Below, piece by piece: positions 28,329 through 37,718 of a DNA stretch of 64,000 nucleotides; positions within the stretch are counted from its first letter, which is position 1, and each line of letters begins with the position of its first letter. This DNA is from Chitinophagaceae bacterium. GTDB lineage: Bacteria; Bacteroidota; Bacteroidia; Chitinophagales; Chitinophagaceae. The translations under genes and the position numbers were made by a program. The notes below the pieces were generated by a model. That model was not told the DNA's origin. It did no database searches and saw nothing but the letters and a program-made list of their open reading frames with translations. The stretch is from positions 124,001 through 188,000 of the forward strand of contig JADJOC010000009.1 of NCBI GenBank assembly GCA_016713965.1. Reading direction: 5' to 3'.

Positions 28329-28557
28329 TAAAAAAAGAAATTTATACCTGCAGTGCCCCAAATTTATAGGATGTTTACTTTTTTTAATTTTAAATTTACC
28401 CACCTTTGCGCAGGATAAACCTGAAATGGCAGATGTAATGCGGAGCAACGGAAAAATTTATGTAGTGGTTGCAGTATGCCTCACTATATTAATTGGGTTA
28501 TTTGTATATGTTTTTGCTTTAGATAGGAAGATAAAAAAGATGGAGAAAGATAATTAA
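28321..28557 (+). CDS. ccmD: CcmD-family small membrane protein
   Basis: A 78-residue protein with a signal-like hydrophobic segment (about 12-30, ending LPTFAQ) and a second helix in VAVCLTILIGLFVYVFALD. The MRSNGKIYVVVAV word and the short basic end after the helix are typical of the Bacteroidota CcmD-like protein that follows ccmC. It probably holds the heme exporter and chaperone together. Start overlaps ccmC by eight bases. Confidence 0.82.
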   Translation: MANKKRNLYLQCPKFIGCLLFLILNLPTFAQDKPEMADVMRSNGKIYVVVAVCLTILIGLFVYVFALDRKIKKMEKDN

Positions 28558-28632
28558 ATTAAAGGGATTAGAGATTAGGGATTAGGGATTTGTAATTGGG
28601 AATTAGGAGAAAGGTGCATCAAAAAATCAATT

Positions 28633-28657
28633 CAGCTCCGTAGGAGCGATATGTTTA
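28633..28657 (+). repeat. Short interspersed repeat (AGCTCCGTAGGAGCGATATG type)
   Basis: A small palindrome GCTCC-GTA-GGAGC followed by GATATGTTTA, a repeat word common in Bacteroidota intergenic regions. It is preceded by a GATTAGGGATTAGGGATT low-complexity run (28564-28600). Confidence 0.6.
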
Positions 28658-28696
28658 CTAACAAAATATAATTAAAGAAAAATTAAAATCAATATC

Positions 28697-30118
28697 ATGT
28701 CAGCACATCAGCCGTATAGTTTTTTTCAAAGTGTGGAAAGAAGCTTTGATAAAGCCGCCAAATTTACCAATTGGGATTTGGGAATATTAGAACAAATTAA
28801 AGCCTGTAACAGCGTTTACCAAATGCGTTTCCCGGTAAAACGTGATGATGGCACCATAGAAGTTATAGAAGCTTACAGGGTGCAGCACAGTCATCATAAA
28901 ACGCCCTGTAATGGTGGTATCCGCTTTAGTGATGAAGTAAACCAGGATGAGGTGATGGCATTGGCTAGCTTGATGACTTACAAATGTGCTATTGTAAACG
29001 TACCGTTTGGCGGTGGCAAAGGTGGTATTAAAATTAATCCCCGCAATTACAGCGTATACGAATTAGAAAAAATTACCCGGCGCTATACCAGCGAACTGGT
29101 AAAAAAGAATTTTATCGGTCCGGGTACTGATGTGCCTGCGCCTGATTACGGAACCGGCGAAAGGGAAATGGCATGGATAGTAGATACATATGCTTCCTTA
29201 AAACCAGGAGAAATTGATGCTGCAGGCTGCGTAACCGGCAAGCCCGTTACCCAGGGCGGTGTACGTGGAAGAAAAGAAGCGACAGGACTGGGCGTATTTT
29301 TTGGTATAAGAGAGGTATGCAATATGGTGGACACCATGCAAAAACTGGGTTTATCACCAGGAATAGCAGGAAAAACAGTAGTAGTACAAGGATTAGGTAA
29401 CGTAGGATACCATACCGCTAAATTTTTTAGAGAGTCCGGCGCTAAAGTTGTAGCCCTTGCAGAATACGAAGGTGCCATTTATAATCCCGAAGGCTTAAAT
29501 GAAGAAGAGGTATTCCAACATAGAAAAAATTCAGGATCTATTTTATATTTCCCAGGCTCTGTTAACCTGGCTAACACTTCGGATGCATTGGAATTAGAAT
29601 GCGATATTTTAATACCTGCAGCATTAGAAAATGTAATTAATGGCGAAAATGCCCCAAGGGTAAAAGCTAAAATAATTGGCGAAGCTGCCAATGGCCCGTG
29701 TACCCCCGAAGCAGATGATGTTTTTATACAAAAAGGTATTTTATGTGTGCCTGATATGTATTTGAATGCAGGTGGTGTAACGGTTAGTTATTTTGAATGG
29801 TTAAAAAACCTTAGCCATGTACGTTATGGCCGCATGGAAAAACGCTTTACTGAAAATATGAATTCCCGTATACTTGGCCAGATAGAAGAAATGAGCGGCA
29901 AACAGGTAAATGATATTGAACGCAAATTTATTTTGCACGGGCCGGAAGAAGTGGATTTAGTGCACAGCGGTTTGGAAGAAACCATGATCACTGCCACAAG
30001 GGAAATTATGGATATCTGGATAGCTAATCCGTCCATCCCAGATATGCGTACGGCTGCCTATGTAAATGCAATTAATAAAGTAGCCAACAGTTATGGGGAG
30101 TTAGGCATTTTCCAATAA
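28697..30118 (+). CDS. gdhA: Glutamate dehydrogenase (Glu/Leu/Phe/Val dehydrogenase family)
   Basis: Interconverts glutamate and 2-oxoglutarate plus ammonium. The 473 residues include the substrate region HHKTPCNGGIRFSDEV, Lys96 in MTYKCAIV, the catalytic Lys108 in PFGGGKGGI, the PGTDVPAPDYGT loop and the Rossmann motif VVQGLGNVGYHTAKFF for the dinucleotide. VSYFEWLKNL near the end is also family-typical. Cofactor preference is not decided here. The gene is intact, stands alone and ends in a clear terminator. Confidence 0.95.
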   Translation: MSAHQPYSFFQSVERSFDKAAKFTNWDLGILEQIKACNSVYQMRFPVKRDDGTIEVIEAYRVQHSHHKTPCNGGIRFSDEVNQDEVMALASLMTYKCAIVNVPFGGGKGGIKINPRNYSVYELEKITRRYTSELVKKNFIGPGTDVPAPDYGTGEREMAWIVDTYASLKPGEIDAAGCVTGKPVTQGGVRGRKEATGLGVFFGIREVCNMVDTMQKLGLSPGIAGKTVVVQGLGNVGYHTAKFFRESGAKVVALAEYEGAIYNPEGLNEEEVFQHRKNSGSILYFPGSVNLANTSDALELECDILIPAALENVINGENAPRVKAKIIGEAANGPCTPEADDVFIQKGILCVPDMYLNAGGVTVSYFEWLKNLSHVRYGRMEKRFTENMNSRILGQIEEMSGKQVNDIERKFILHGPEEVDLVHSGLEETMITATREIMDIWIANPSIPDMRTAAYVNAINKVANSYGELGIFQ

Positions 30119-30143
30119 GGATAAAAAGTAAGAATAAGAAAGA

Positions 30144-30168
30144 TGTACTCAAAATGAGTACAGCTTTT
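30144..30168 (+). terminator. Terminator after glutamate dehydrogenase
   Basis: Stem TGTACTC / GAGTACA with loop AAAAT, followed by GCTTTTTATT. Confidence 0.85.
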
Positions 30169-30233
30169 TATTACTGCATATTTATTTTAAAAAATACATT
30201 TGGGGCTGTGGACAGTTGTACAAGTTTCAACAT

Positions 30234-30310
30234 TTGTTCCGGCTATCACTGCAAGTCCTCGCCACAAATCCATCGCACATTTCCTTCAGCTGTGGGCTTT
30301 CCGTTCTATC
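30234..30310 (+). repeat. Interspersed repeat family E, copy 1
   Basis: Starts TTGTTCCGGCTATC, contains CTGCAAGTCCTCG and GGGCTTTCCG, ends ATCCGGCAGCC. A reverse copy lies at 60080-60172. Confidence 0.65.
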
Positions 30311-30312
30311 CG

Positions 30313-30537
30313 GCAGCCCAATGTCATTTAGTTAAAAATTGTACTTTGCTAATATCACCCTTTCAGGGTTGTTATGCTTATTGTGATTGCTTATTTATCT
30401 ATCTATAATAATTACATCCCTTCGGGATTACTAACCCCGAAGGGGTGCCATTACTGTAGTGATCAATAGCAAAAAATATTCAAAACCCTGAAAGGGTGAC
30501 ATTAGTTCCTTAGTTAAATGACATTGTCCGGCAGCCA
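30313..30537. repeat. Large nested inverted repeat
   Basis: Left arm about 30303-30377 (CCGGCAGCC, AATGTCATTTAGTTAA, CACCCTTTCAGGGTT) is mirrored by the right arm about 30483-30537 (AACCCTGAAAGGGTG, TTAGTTAAATGACATT, CCGGCAGCC). A smaller GAAGGG hairpin sits in the centre. Confidence 0.85.
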
Positions 30538-30565
30538 TTCATCAGTTGAATTTTATTGAGCTTAT

Positions 30566-30655
30566 TATAACCGCAGAGACGCAAAGCCGCTGAGAAAAAA
30601 TCTTATTACGCTTTTAAATTACTAATCTCTGCGGCTTTGCGTCTCTGCGGTTATA
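30566..30655. repeat. Inverted-repeat element family B, copy 2 (best preserved)
   Basis: Arms of 29 bases: left begins TATAACCGCAGAGACGCAAA, right ends TTTGCGTCTCTGCGGTTATA; 28 of 29 positions are complementary, separated by 32 bases. Confidence 0.92.
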
Positions 30656-30658
30656 AAT

Positions 30659-31099
30659 TTATAAAATAAATTCCGGCAACGCTTCCACTTCTTTCAATTC
30701 CATATCCACATTTTCAAAAGCATAGCAATACGCCCCATTCGTAATTACAATAAAAGGCACTTGCAAAGTAATATTGTACCGTAATGCCTGGTCTAGTACT
30801 TTTCTATCCAGGGAAACTTCCATTCCCTTACATTCTACCACCAGCCAGGGCAAATGATTTTTATCATACACTACTATATCATATCTTTTTTTTAATTCGC
30901 CTAAATTGATTTCTTTTTCTACAGATATTAAAGAAGAGGGATAATGCATTACTTCAATTAAATATTGCAAAAAATTTTGCCGCACCCATTCTTCGGGAGT
31001 CAACAGCACCCAGCGTTTTCTTATAGCATCAAAGATAAATTCCTGTTTGTTTTCAGTTTTTATTTTTGGCTGGTATGGCGGGTATTCAATTTTAATCAT
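30659..31099 (-). CDS. Orphan HsdR N-terminal-like nuclease-fold protein
   Basis: A 146-residue protein related to the N-terminal domain of type I restriction subunits (HSDR_N_2). The PD-(D/E)xK-type site is visible: Asp74 in KRYDIVVYD and Glu89-Cys-Lys91 in LVVECKG, with the preceding helix RQNFLQYLIEVMHYP. No HsdS, HsdM or helicase domain is nearby. Stand-alone proteins of this kind are frequent in Bacteroidota and their role is not known. It reads convergently toward a family B hairpin. Confidence 0.82.
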   Translation of the reverse strand: MIKIEYPPYQPKIKTENKQEFIFDAIRKRWVLLTPEEWVRQNFLQYLIEVMHYPSSLISVEKEINLGELKKRYDIVVYDKNHLPWLVVECKGMEVSLDRKVLDQALRYNITLQVPFIVITNGAYCYAFENVDMELKEVEALPEFIL

Positions 31100-31149
31100 G
31101 CTATAATGATAAATAATTTTGTAATTTTAGCAATTACCTTGATGCACAA

Positions 31150-31238
31150 AGGTATGCTGTACAAGTGAGTGACCCCGCCTTCGGACGGGGCAAGCTACAA
31201 CAATGACGACACAAGGTACAAATGCCGGTAACAAAAAA
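31150..31238 (+). repeat. Interspersed repeat family A, full copy
   Basis: GGTATGCTGTACAAGTGAGT, a palindrome CCCCGCCTTCGGACGGGG, CAAGCTACAACAATGAC and GCCGGTAACAAAAAA, ending ten bases before the AMP nucleosidase start. Confidence 0.85.
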
Positions 31239-31248
31239 ATAAAAATTA

Positions 31249-32019
31249 ATGAAGACAAAAGAAGAAATAGTAAACAACTGGCTGCCCAGGTATACAGGAC
31301 AAAAATTAGAAAACTTTGGAGAATATATTTTATTGACCAATTTTAGCAATTATCTAAACATGTTTGCCGAGTGGAATGGCGTGGAAATTATAGGAAGGGA
31401 CAGGCCCATGCAATGCGCCACAGCTGATAATATTACATTAATTAATTTTGGCATGGGCAGCCCGGGTGCTGCTACAGTAATGGATTTGCTGACTGCCATA
31501 AAACCTAAAGCGGTTTTATTTTTAGGCAAATGTGGTGGTTTAAAAAAGAGAAATAAAATTGGCGATTTGATACTACCTATTGCTGCCATTAGAGGCGAAG
31601 GTACCAGTAACGATTACCTGCCTGCAGAAGTGCCTGCATTACCTGCATTTGCATTGCAGAAAGCCATTTCTACCACCATCAGGGATTATGAATGTGATTA
31701 CTGGACCGGTGTATGCTACACCACCAACCGCAGGGTTTGGGAGCATGACGAAATATTTAAGGAGTACTTACAAAAAATAAGGGCTTATGCCATTGATATG
31801 GAAACCGCCACTATTTTTACAGTGGGTTTTTACAATAAAATCCCTACAGGTGCTTTATTATTAGTAAGTGACAGCCCGATGGTACCTGAAGGTGTGAAAA
31901 CTGAAGCCAGCGATAAAAATGTTACGGCCGAATTTGTAGAGCGGCATTTAAAAATTGGGGTGGACTCACTGAAACAATTAATTAATGATGGCATGACAGT
32001 GAGGCACTTGAAATTTTAA
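31249..32019 (+). CDS. amn: AMP nucleosidase
   Basis: Cleaves AMP to adenine and ribose 5-phosphate. A 256-residue PNP/UDP-phosphorylase-fold protein of the short type annotated as AMP nucleosidase in Bacteroidota. Landmarks: ITLINFGMGSPGAATVMDLL (phosphate-binding area), AVLFLGKCGGLKK, and YAIDMETATIFTVGF with the ribose-binding Met-Glu pair, then LLLVSDSPMVPEG. The protein lacks the N-terminal domain of the enterobacterial enzyme. Substrate assignment is by family resemblance. Confidence 0.88.
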   Translation: MKTKEEIVNNWLPRYTGQKLENFGEYILLTNFSNYLNMFAEWNGVEIIGRDRPMQCATADNITLINFGMGSPGAATVMDLLTAIKPKAVLFLGKCGGLKKRNKIGDLILPIAAIRGEGTSNDYLPAEVPALPAFALQKAISTTIRDYECDYWTGVCYTTNRRVWEHDEIFKEYLQKIRAYAIDMETATIFTVGFYNKIPTGALLLVSDSPMVPEGVKTEASDKNVTAEFVERHLKIGVDSLKQLINDGMTVRHLKF

Positions 32020-32026
32020 TCTATTT

Positions 32027-32109
32027 TACCGCGAAGGCGCTAAGATGCAAAGTTTCGCTAAATTATACTGTATTTTCCGCCTTATTAAACTTAGCGCCTT
32101 TGCGTGAAA
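32027..32109. repeat. Inverted-repeat element family B, copy 3 (diverged)
   Basis: Left arm TACCGCGAAGGCGCTAAGAT, right arm AACTTAGCGCCTTTGCGTGA; immediately precedes the ABC ATPase start. A further half copy is at 43978-44020. Confidence 0.75.
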
Positions 32110-32119
32110 AACTTATTGA

Positions 32120-33801
32120 ATGCAGCCATTGCTTACCATAAAAAATTTAAGCATACAATTTAAGAATGAAGGCCCCGCAACCACTGTAGTAAAAAACAGC
32201 AATATCGAAATATTGCCTGGAGAAATTGTTGCCATTGTAGGCGAAAGTGGCTCCGGAAAATCTGTTACAGCTTTATCTTTATTACAACTGCTACCTTCTT
32301 CTGCCGTAATTAATGGCGAAATTTTATTTACAGAAAACAATACAGCCACAGTAGATTTATTAAAGTTATCGGGTGAAAATTTAAGGCAGATCCGGGGATC
32401 AGCTATATCTATGATTTTCCAGGAACCCATGACATCGCTTAACCCGGTATTTACCTGTGGCAGGCAGATAATGGAAACTATTCAATTGCATCAAAAAGTA
32501 CCTGCAAAAATTGCAAAGCAAAAAACAATTGAACTGTTTGAAAAAGTAAAGCTGCCTGATCCTTCGTCTATTCTTAACCGATATCCTCATGAATTAAGCG
32601 GAGGCCAGAAGCAGCGGGTAATGATTGCTATGGCCATGAGTTGTAACCCTTCTTTATTGATTGCTGATGAGCCTACCACTGCCCTGGATGTAACTGTACA
32701 AAAAACCATCCTGGAATTAATAAAAGAGCTGCAATTCAACATGGGTGTAATATTAATTACCCACGACTTTGGCGTAGTAGCCGACATTGCTGATAAAATT
32801 GTGGTGATGTATAAAGGTGAAATTGTAGAGCAGGGAACAGCCAAAAATATATTACAACATCCGCAGCATGCGTATACAAGAGCACTGTTGAATTGTCGGC
32901 CTGCCTTGCACCCAAAGGGTATGCGGCTGCCGGTGCTCAGCGACTTTATTGAAAATGGGAAAACGCAAGCTTTACACAACAAGCCGCAAATACAATCCCC
33001 GATAAGCAATGATGCTGTATTAGAGGTGCAAAATTTAAAAGTATATTTTCCATTAAAAAAGAGTTTTTTTTCAAAAAATCAACAATTTTTTAAGGCAGTA
33101 GATGATGTAACCTTTGAGGTAAAAAAAGGAGAAACAGTAGGACTGGTTGGAGAAAGCGGCTGTGGCAAAACAACTCTTGGACGAACTATATTGCATTTAA
33201 TAAAAGCAAGCAGCGGCAAAATATTATTAAATAATAAAGATATTACCAGGCTTAATGATAATGCTTTCAGGCCAATAAGAAAAAATTTACAAATTGTTTT
33301 CCAGGATCCATATGGCTCTTTAAACCCCCGGCTTACCATTGGCGATGCTATTGTAGAACCGCTTAAAATACATGGGATTTTATCTAACAATGCACAAAGA
33401 AAAGAAAGGGTAACAGAGCTGCTGAAAAAGTTAATTTGCTACCCGAACATTTTAACAGGTATCCCCACCAGTTTAGTGGTGGCCAGCGTCAGCGTATTTG
33501 TATTGCCCGTGCCTTAGTGTTAAATCCTTCTTTTTTAATTTTTGATGAAAGCGTATCTGCGCTAGACGTAAGTGTGCAGGCACAAATACTTAATTTATTA
33601 AATGATTTAAAATCTGAATTTAACTTTACTTCTATTTTTATATCACACGATTTATCCGTGGTAAGATATATCAGCGACAGGATACTGGTAATGCATGCAG
33701 GTAAAATAGTTGAGCAAGGCAATGCTGCTGATATATATACGAATCCCCAGCATATTTATACCCAAAAATTAATAGAAGCTATTCCTGGTAAAAGCCTTTA
33801 A
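32120..33801 (+). CDS. Double ABC ATPase of the peptide/nickel transporter type (one frame break near 33427)
   Basis: A single polypeptide of about 560 residues with two ATP-binding domains, like a DppD-DppF fusion (YejF type), which would power an oligopeptide importer. Domain 1: Walker A GESGSGKSVTAL, signature LSGGQKQRVMIAMA, Walker B LLIADEPTTALD. Domain 2: GESGCGKTTLGR, then, in the shifted frame, FSGGQRQRICIARA and LIFDESVSALDVS. The first frame stops at 33517 after out-of-frame residues; restoring one A in the A5 run at 33425-33429 gives KVNLLPEHFNRYPHQFSGG and continues to 33801. No permease or binding protein is adjacent. Confidence 0.92.
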
Positions 33802-36800
33802 TTATCATAATAATCAGGATAGCCCATGCCATAATTGGTATTCTCATAAAAATATTTACCGCCTTTATGCATTGAAATCAACAGCTGCTTGAGCTGTTGA
33901 TGAAACTGGTTAATTTCCGGCTCATCATCTTTTAATTTTTTATCCGTCATAAAAACAAGTGTTTTTTCAATGCTTATTACTTTTTCATCTTCAGGAAGCA
34001 AGCCGCTAATTCCAATCTTCCAGTCATCCTCTTTTTTTACTTTGTATTTAAAAAAATATACAACTCCACTTTTTAAGTTGTAAGAAGCAGCAGTTTTGCC
34101 CATAAAAACTGTTGAGTCAATTTTGGTATAATTTTTACACCCAATTAAAAAAGCCCTTGCCACCTCTAATTGATTATTATACGTTGCAGGAAACTTATCC
34201 AGCCGTTTTATTTTTTGCAAAGCAGTATACAGATCAGCCCTTATCTCGCTTTTATCAGCCAACTGTTTGAAAATACTATCTTTCACCTGCTTATTATTTT
34301 TAAGCAGCAATGTGGCAAATTTGAGTTGCACTTTGGGATCTTTGGAAACCACCAGTTTATCAAATATTTTTTTTACTGCCGGGTTATTATCATAAAATGG
34401 CATTAACAAAACAGCATTATTATATAAATTATCATTTTTATTATAGTTATAATTATTATAATCATAAGTATTATAATTCTCCATCACGCTGTTTCCATCT
34501 TCCTTTTTAAATTCGGCTTCCATTAATTTACCATCTTTTGATAGCTGTTTTTTTAATTCAACTTTTGCATCAAAATAAATTTTGTAAAAATAGCTTTCGT
34601 AATCTTTTGGTTTGATGTAGCCGCTATCTGCAAGTTTTGCCAATAACTGTAATATTTTAGGCTTGTAATCCTCTAAAACAGTTAGTTCTAAAAATTCAGG
34701 AAACAAATTTCTGGCAAGCTGCAAACTATCAGATAACCCATCCAGGAATACGTAATCATAATTATTTTCCACAACTGGCGGATCTTGCAAAATAAGCTCT
34801 TTCAATAAACTAAATGAAGACCTGGTTTGCTGATTGATTAATGCGGCTAGTATTGAATTTTGAAATATGCTTGTATCGGCAGTTTGCTCATATAATTTTT
34901 TTAAGTAATCAATTATTACAGGTTTGGAAGTATCTTTTATAAAACCTAATTGGGCAATTAAACTTGACTTGATATCCAGATATTTTTTATCTGATTTTTT
35001 TAGCCTGCTGATTGATGCTATTAAAAGAGGAATATCAGTTTCATCAAAATATACACTAGGAATAGCTTGAACCGCTCTACTGTTTGTTACACTGTCAGTA
35101 CTAAAGAGATCATCAAAAAAAATATTAGTTTTACTTTTCAACAATAGCGTAGCAGGCTTATTATTAAGAGGTAAAAAAGAATTATAAAAAGAATCAATAA
35201 AAATACTTTTATTATTTGTTGTGTCTCCCATACTTACCATGCTATACAACGCATTATCTTTTAACAATATCATCCTATTTACCTGCTTTGAAGATGCTGT
35301 ATCCCTTACAGAAAACCTGTAGCCTTTTGCAGTACTATTCATTTGAAACGAATCAATGTGGGACAATATCAAATCTTTATTTTCTAAATAACTATCAATT
35401 TCCTCTTTCCAGAATTTAGCCGTGTCCCTGATATGAAAATATTTAGGGTAAGTCTGTACATTTACATTAACAGCTTCGCCGGTAATTTTATTTTTGAAGA
35501 ATCCGTTCCTTGTTTTTGACCAATAAGTAATATATGGGCTGCTTTCTTCGGTTTTTTCTACAAGTGCCCTTAAATCTTCATCTATTACAGGAATTACTGC
35601 TGATTGTACAGAAAAATTCATAAAAGTATCAACATAATTTTTGGTATCATTATATTGGTATTTTTCAAATTTAAAACTGTTCAAAAAAGGCTCTACTGTT
35701 TTTTTATCATTTTTTGTACGGGCAGCTACTACATAATAATCGGGGCCACTAATAAAATACCTGGCAAAAACTGTTGATTGGTCTTTTAATTTTTCAGTAG
35801 TATAAATTGATGGATATCCTTTAAAAGAAACTACTTTTCTATCTAACTGCTTATCAAAAAAATCAGCACTTCTAAAAGATTCTTCTGACATATGTAAATC
35901 AAATGTATCTGCTTCCAAAATTCTGAAATTCAATAAGCTTTTCTTAAAAACCAGGTATGCATTTCCTGTAGATTTATCAATTGCTTCATACTCCCACCTT
36001 TCATCATTATCAATATTTGTATTGAGATATGCTACAGGCTGGTGTGGCATTTGAATAGCAAAACCACCCTGCTGGGGGGAAAAGGTATAATTGCCCGTAT
36101 TTAATTTTTTTAATTTTATAGAAGAGAAAAATTTTGTAGCTTCTTTACCCTGGATATAGTTTTCTTTGCCGGCCATTTTAAAAATAAGAATTTCAAAAGG
36201 AGAAACGAATATATTATATCGCTGTAGATCTCCTATTCTTGTTCTGTTAACTATATCATACCCCTGGTAGCCATTGTTATTGATAACCTGCTTGGAAATT
36301 ATTTTTCCGGGAATATTTTCGTATAGCATGCTATCCACTTCTTTTAATATTTCCTTTTCAGATTTTCCTATAAATGCAGCATGGGTTTTTACCCTGGTTA
36401 TTAAATAATAACATCCGTTAGTCATATCAGAAAACTGTTGCCTGTCTAATCTTTGATAAGCCTCATTCAAATCATACAGCTTTCCCGGAACAGATACACT
36501 ATAAAAGCTATCCTCAGCCTGTTGCGGATAAAAGGGTAATGGCACGCTTAATTTATCAATTGATTCTTTTTGCTTAGCATCCCTGTCGCTCATTTTTATA
36601 GGCCTTAAAGTATATCCTTTTTGCCTTAATAATTCAATCACACCCCTATCGCCGGGTAAATGCGCTACGCCTACACCAACAAATAAGGAACTGTTTTTTA
36701 AAATAGTATCAATAGAATAAGCCTGGATCTCATTTCTTTTGTATAAAAATTTTTCTCTAAAAGCCGCAGAGCGTTCCACTTTTTTATCCAGTGAATCCAT

Positions 36801-37473
36801 CAAATCCAAATCATTTTTTCTATAAGCATCCTGAATTTTTGTCTCTATATCATACATAGATTCATCTCCTTCAGTATAAATATTAGTTTTTTTCTCCTTT
36901 GCCATATCAGCATATGCTTCTACTAATATTTTTTCCGATTCATAGTAATTTTCCACACCTGTAGCTCTCTTTCCTAATTTTCTGCCTGTTTGAAAAATGT
37001 ATAAATCCAAAAAAGTGTCTTCCTCAAAATCTTCTTTTTACTTTGTAAGTTCTGTATAAAAGGCTATTTACTACTGCCGGCTCTGTACTAATTGCAAGCC
37101 TGAGCTCCTCCTGGTATTTAGGAGATTTTAAAAGAATTTTCAGTAAAAAGTCGTTTTACGGAGCCTGCGCATATTTATAATAATTTTTCTTAGCTTGTTC
37201 CAGTTTTACCATTTCGCCCTGCCACACATCAGGATTAAGCTCAAGCGCTACAGCATCCACACTCCTTATCGCATGATAAAAAGAATCACTCAAATGAAAT
37301 ACCATTTTATTGCTTACATGCATAGTGCCGAATAAATAAGACGGCTTAGTTAGTCCATTACCGGTTATTTCCCATAACAAGCTTGGATATTTGGGTGCTT
37401 TTTTCACCTGCGAAAAAGATTCAAAAAAAAGAAAAACTGATAGAAAAACTAATGTAAGGTGCTTGCTGTGCAT
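33798..37473 (-). CDS. TraB/GumN-family protein with long C-terminal extension (stop and frame break near the N-terminus)
   Basis: Exported protein of about 1,220 residues. ATG at 37473 begins a signal peptide (MHSKHLTLVFLSVFLFFESF). The TraB/GumN domain shows LLWEITGNGLTKPSYLFGTM followed by HVSN, VALELNPDVW, and near its end SSLFVGVGVAHLPGDRGVIE. In-frame TAA at 37156-37158 follows YKYAQAP, yet the same frame continues sensibly (NDFLLKILLKSPKYQEELRL), and one extra base near 37032 must be removed to reach the long frame that starts at 37010 with a TTG-coded residue. The remaining roughly 900 residues are not recognised. It ends four bases past the convergent ABC ATPase stop, overlapping it. 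Confidence 0.82.
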
Positions 37474-37612
37474 AAACCGTTGGTTAATTATTTTATATAG
37501 TAAGAGATGCAATATGGTGTAATAATGCACAAAGAAAAATAATATAATTGTATTATCATATTATAATATCGGTTAGCATTAAATACGTTTTAATTTTTTG
37601 CATGAAATGCAC

Positions 37613-37718
37613 TACCTTCGCGGTCTCAAAATCATGCCGTAACATGATAAATGCCCTGTTAAACGGGCTAAATCTCTGCAAATGCAGTACAGGCATGTGA
37701 TTGTAATAAAAAAAACAA
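37613..37718 (+). promoter_or_regulatory. queA promoter word and structured 5' leader
   Basis: TACCTTCG at 37613-37620 resembles a -7 element. The following leader can form ATCATG/CATGAT (37631-37648), GCCC/GGGC (37653-37668) and CTGC/GCAG (37676-37687) hairpins; CATGCC (37633-37638) can instead pair with GGCATG (37692-37697), closing a three-way junction. The two states are mutually exclusive. No known riboswitch class was recognised. Confidence 0.45.

Larger units (their letters stand above)
30169..30658. other. Repeat-rich intergenic region without a gene
   Basis: No convincing coding sequence. It contains, in order, a family E unit (30234-30310), a nested inverted repeat (30313-30537) with arms rich in CACCCTTTCAGGGTT and an inner CCCTTCGGG / CCCGAAGGG hairpin, and a family B hairpin (30566-30655). 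The reading frames found here are produced by the repeats. Confidence 0.8.

Noticed and set aside
30154..30408. 84-codon plus-strand frame after glutamate dehydrogenase
   Set aside because: It starts inside the terminator hairpin and translates repeat elements; Cys/Ser-rich and without a plausible fold.
37633..37697. tRNA gene upstream of queA
   Set aside because: The hairpins do not form a cloverleaf with a seven-base acceptor stem, anticodon loop or T-loop sequence.
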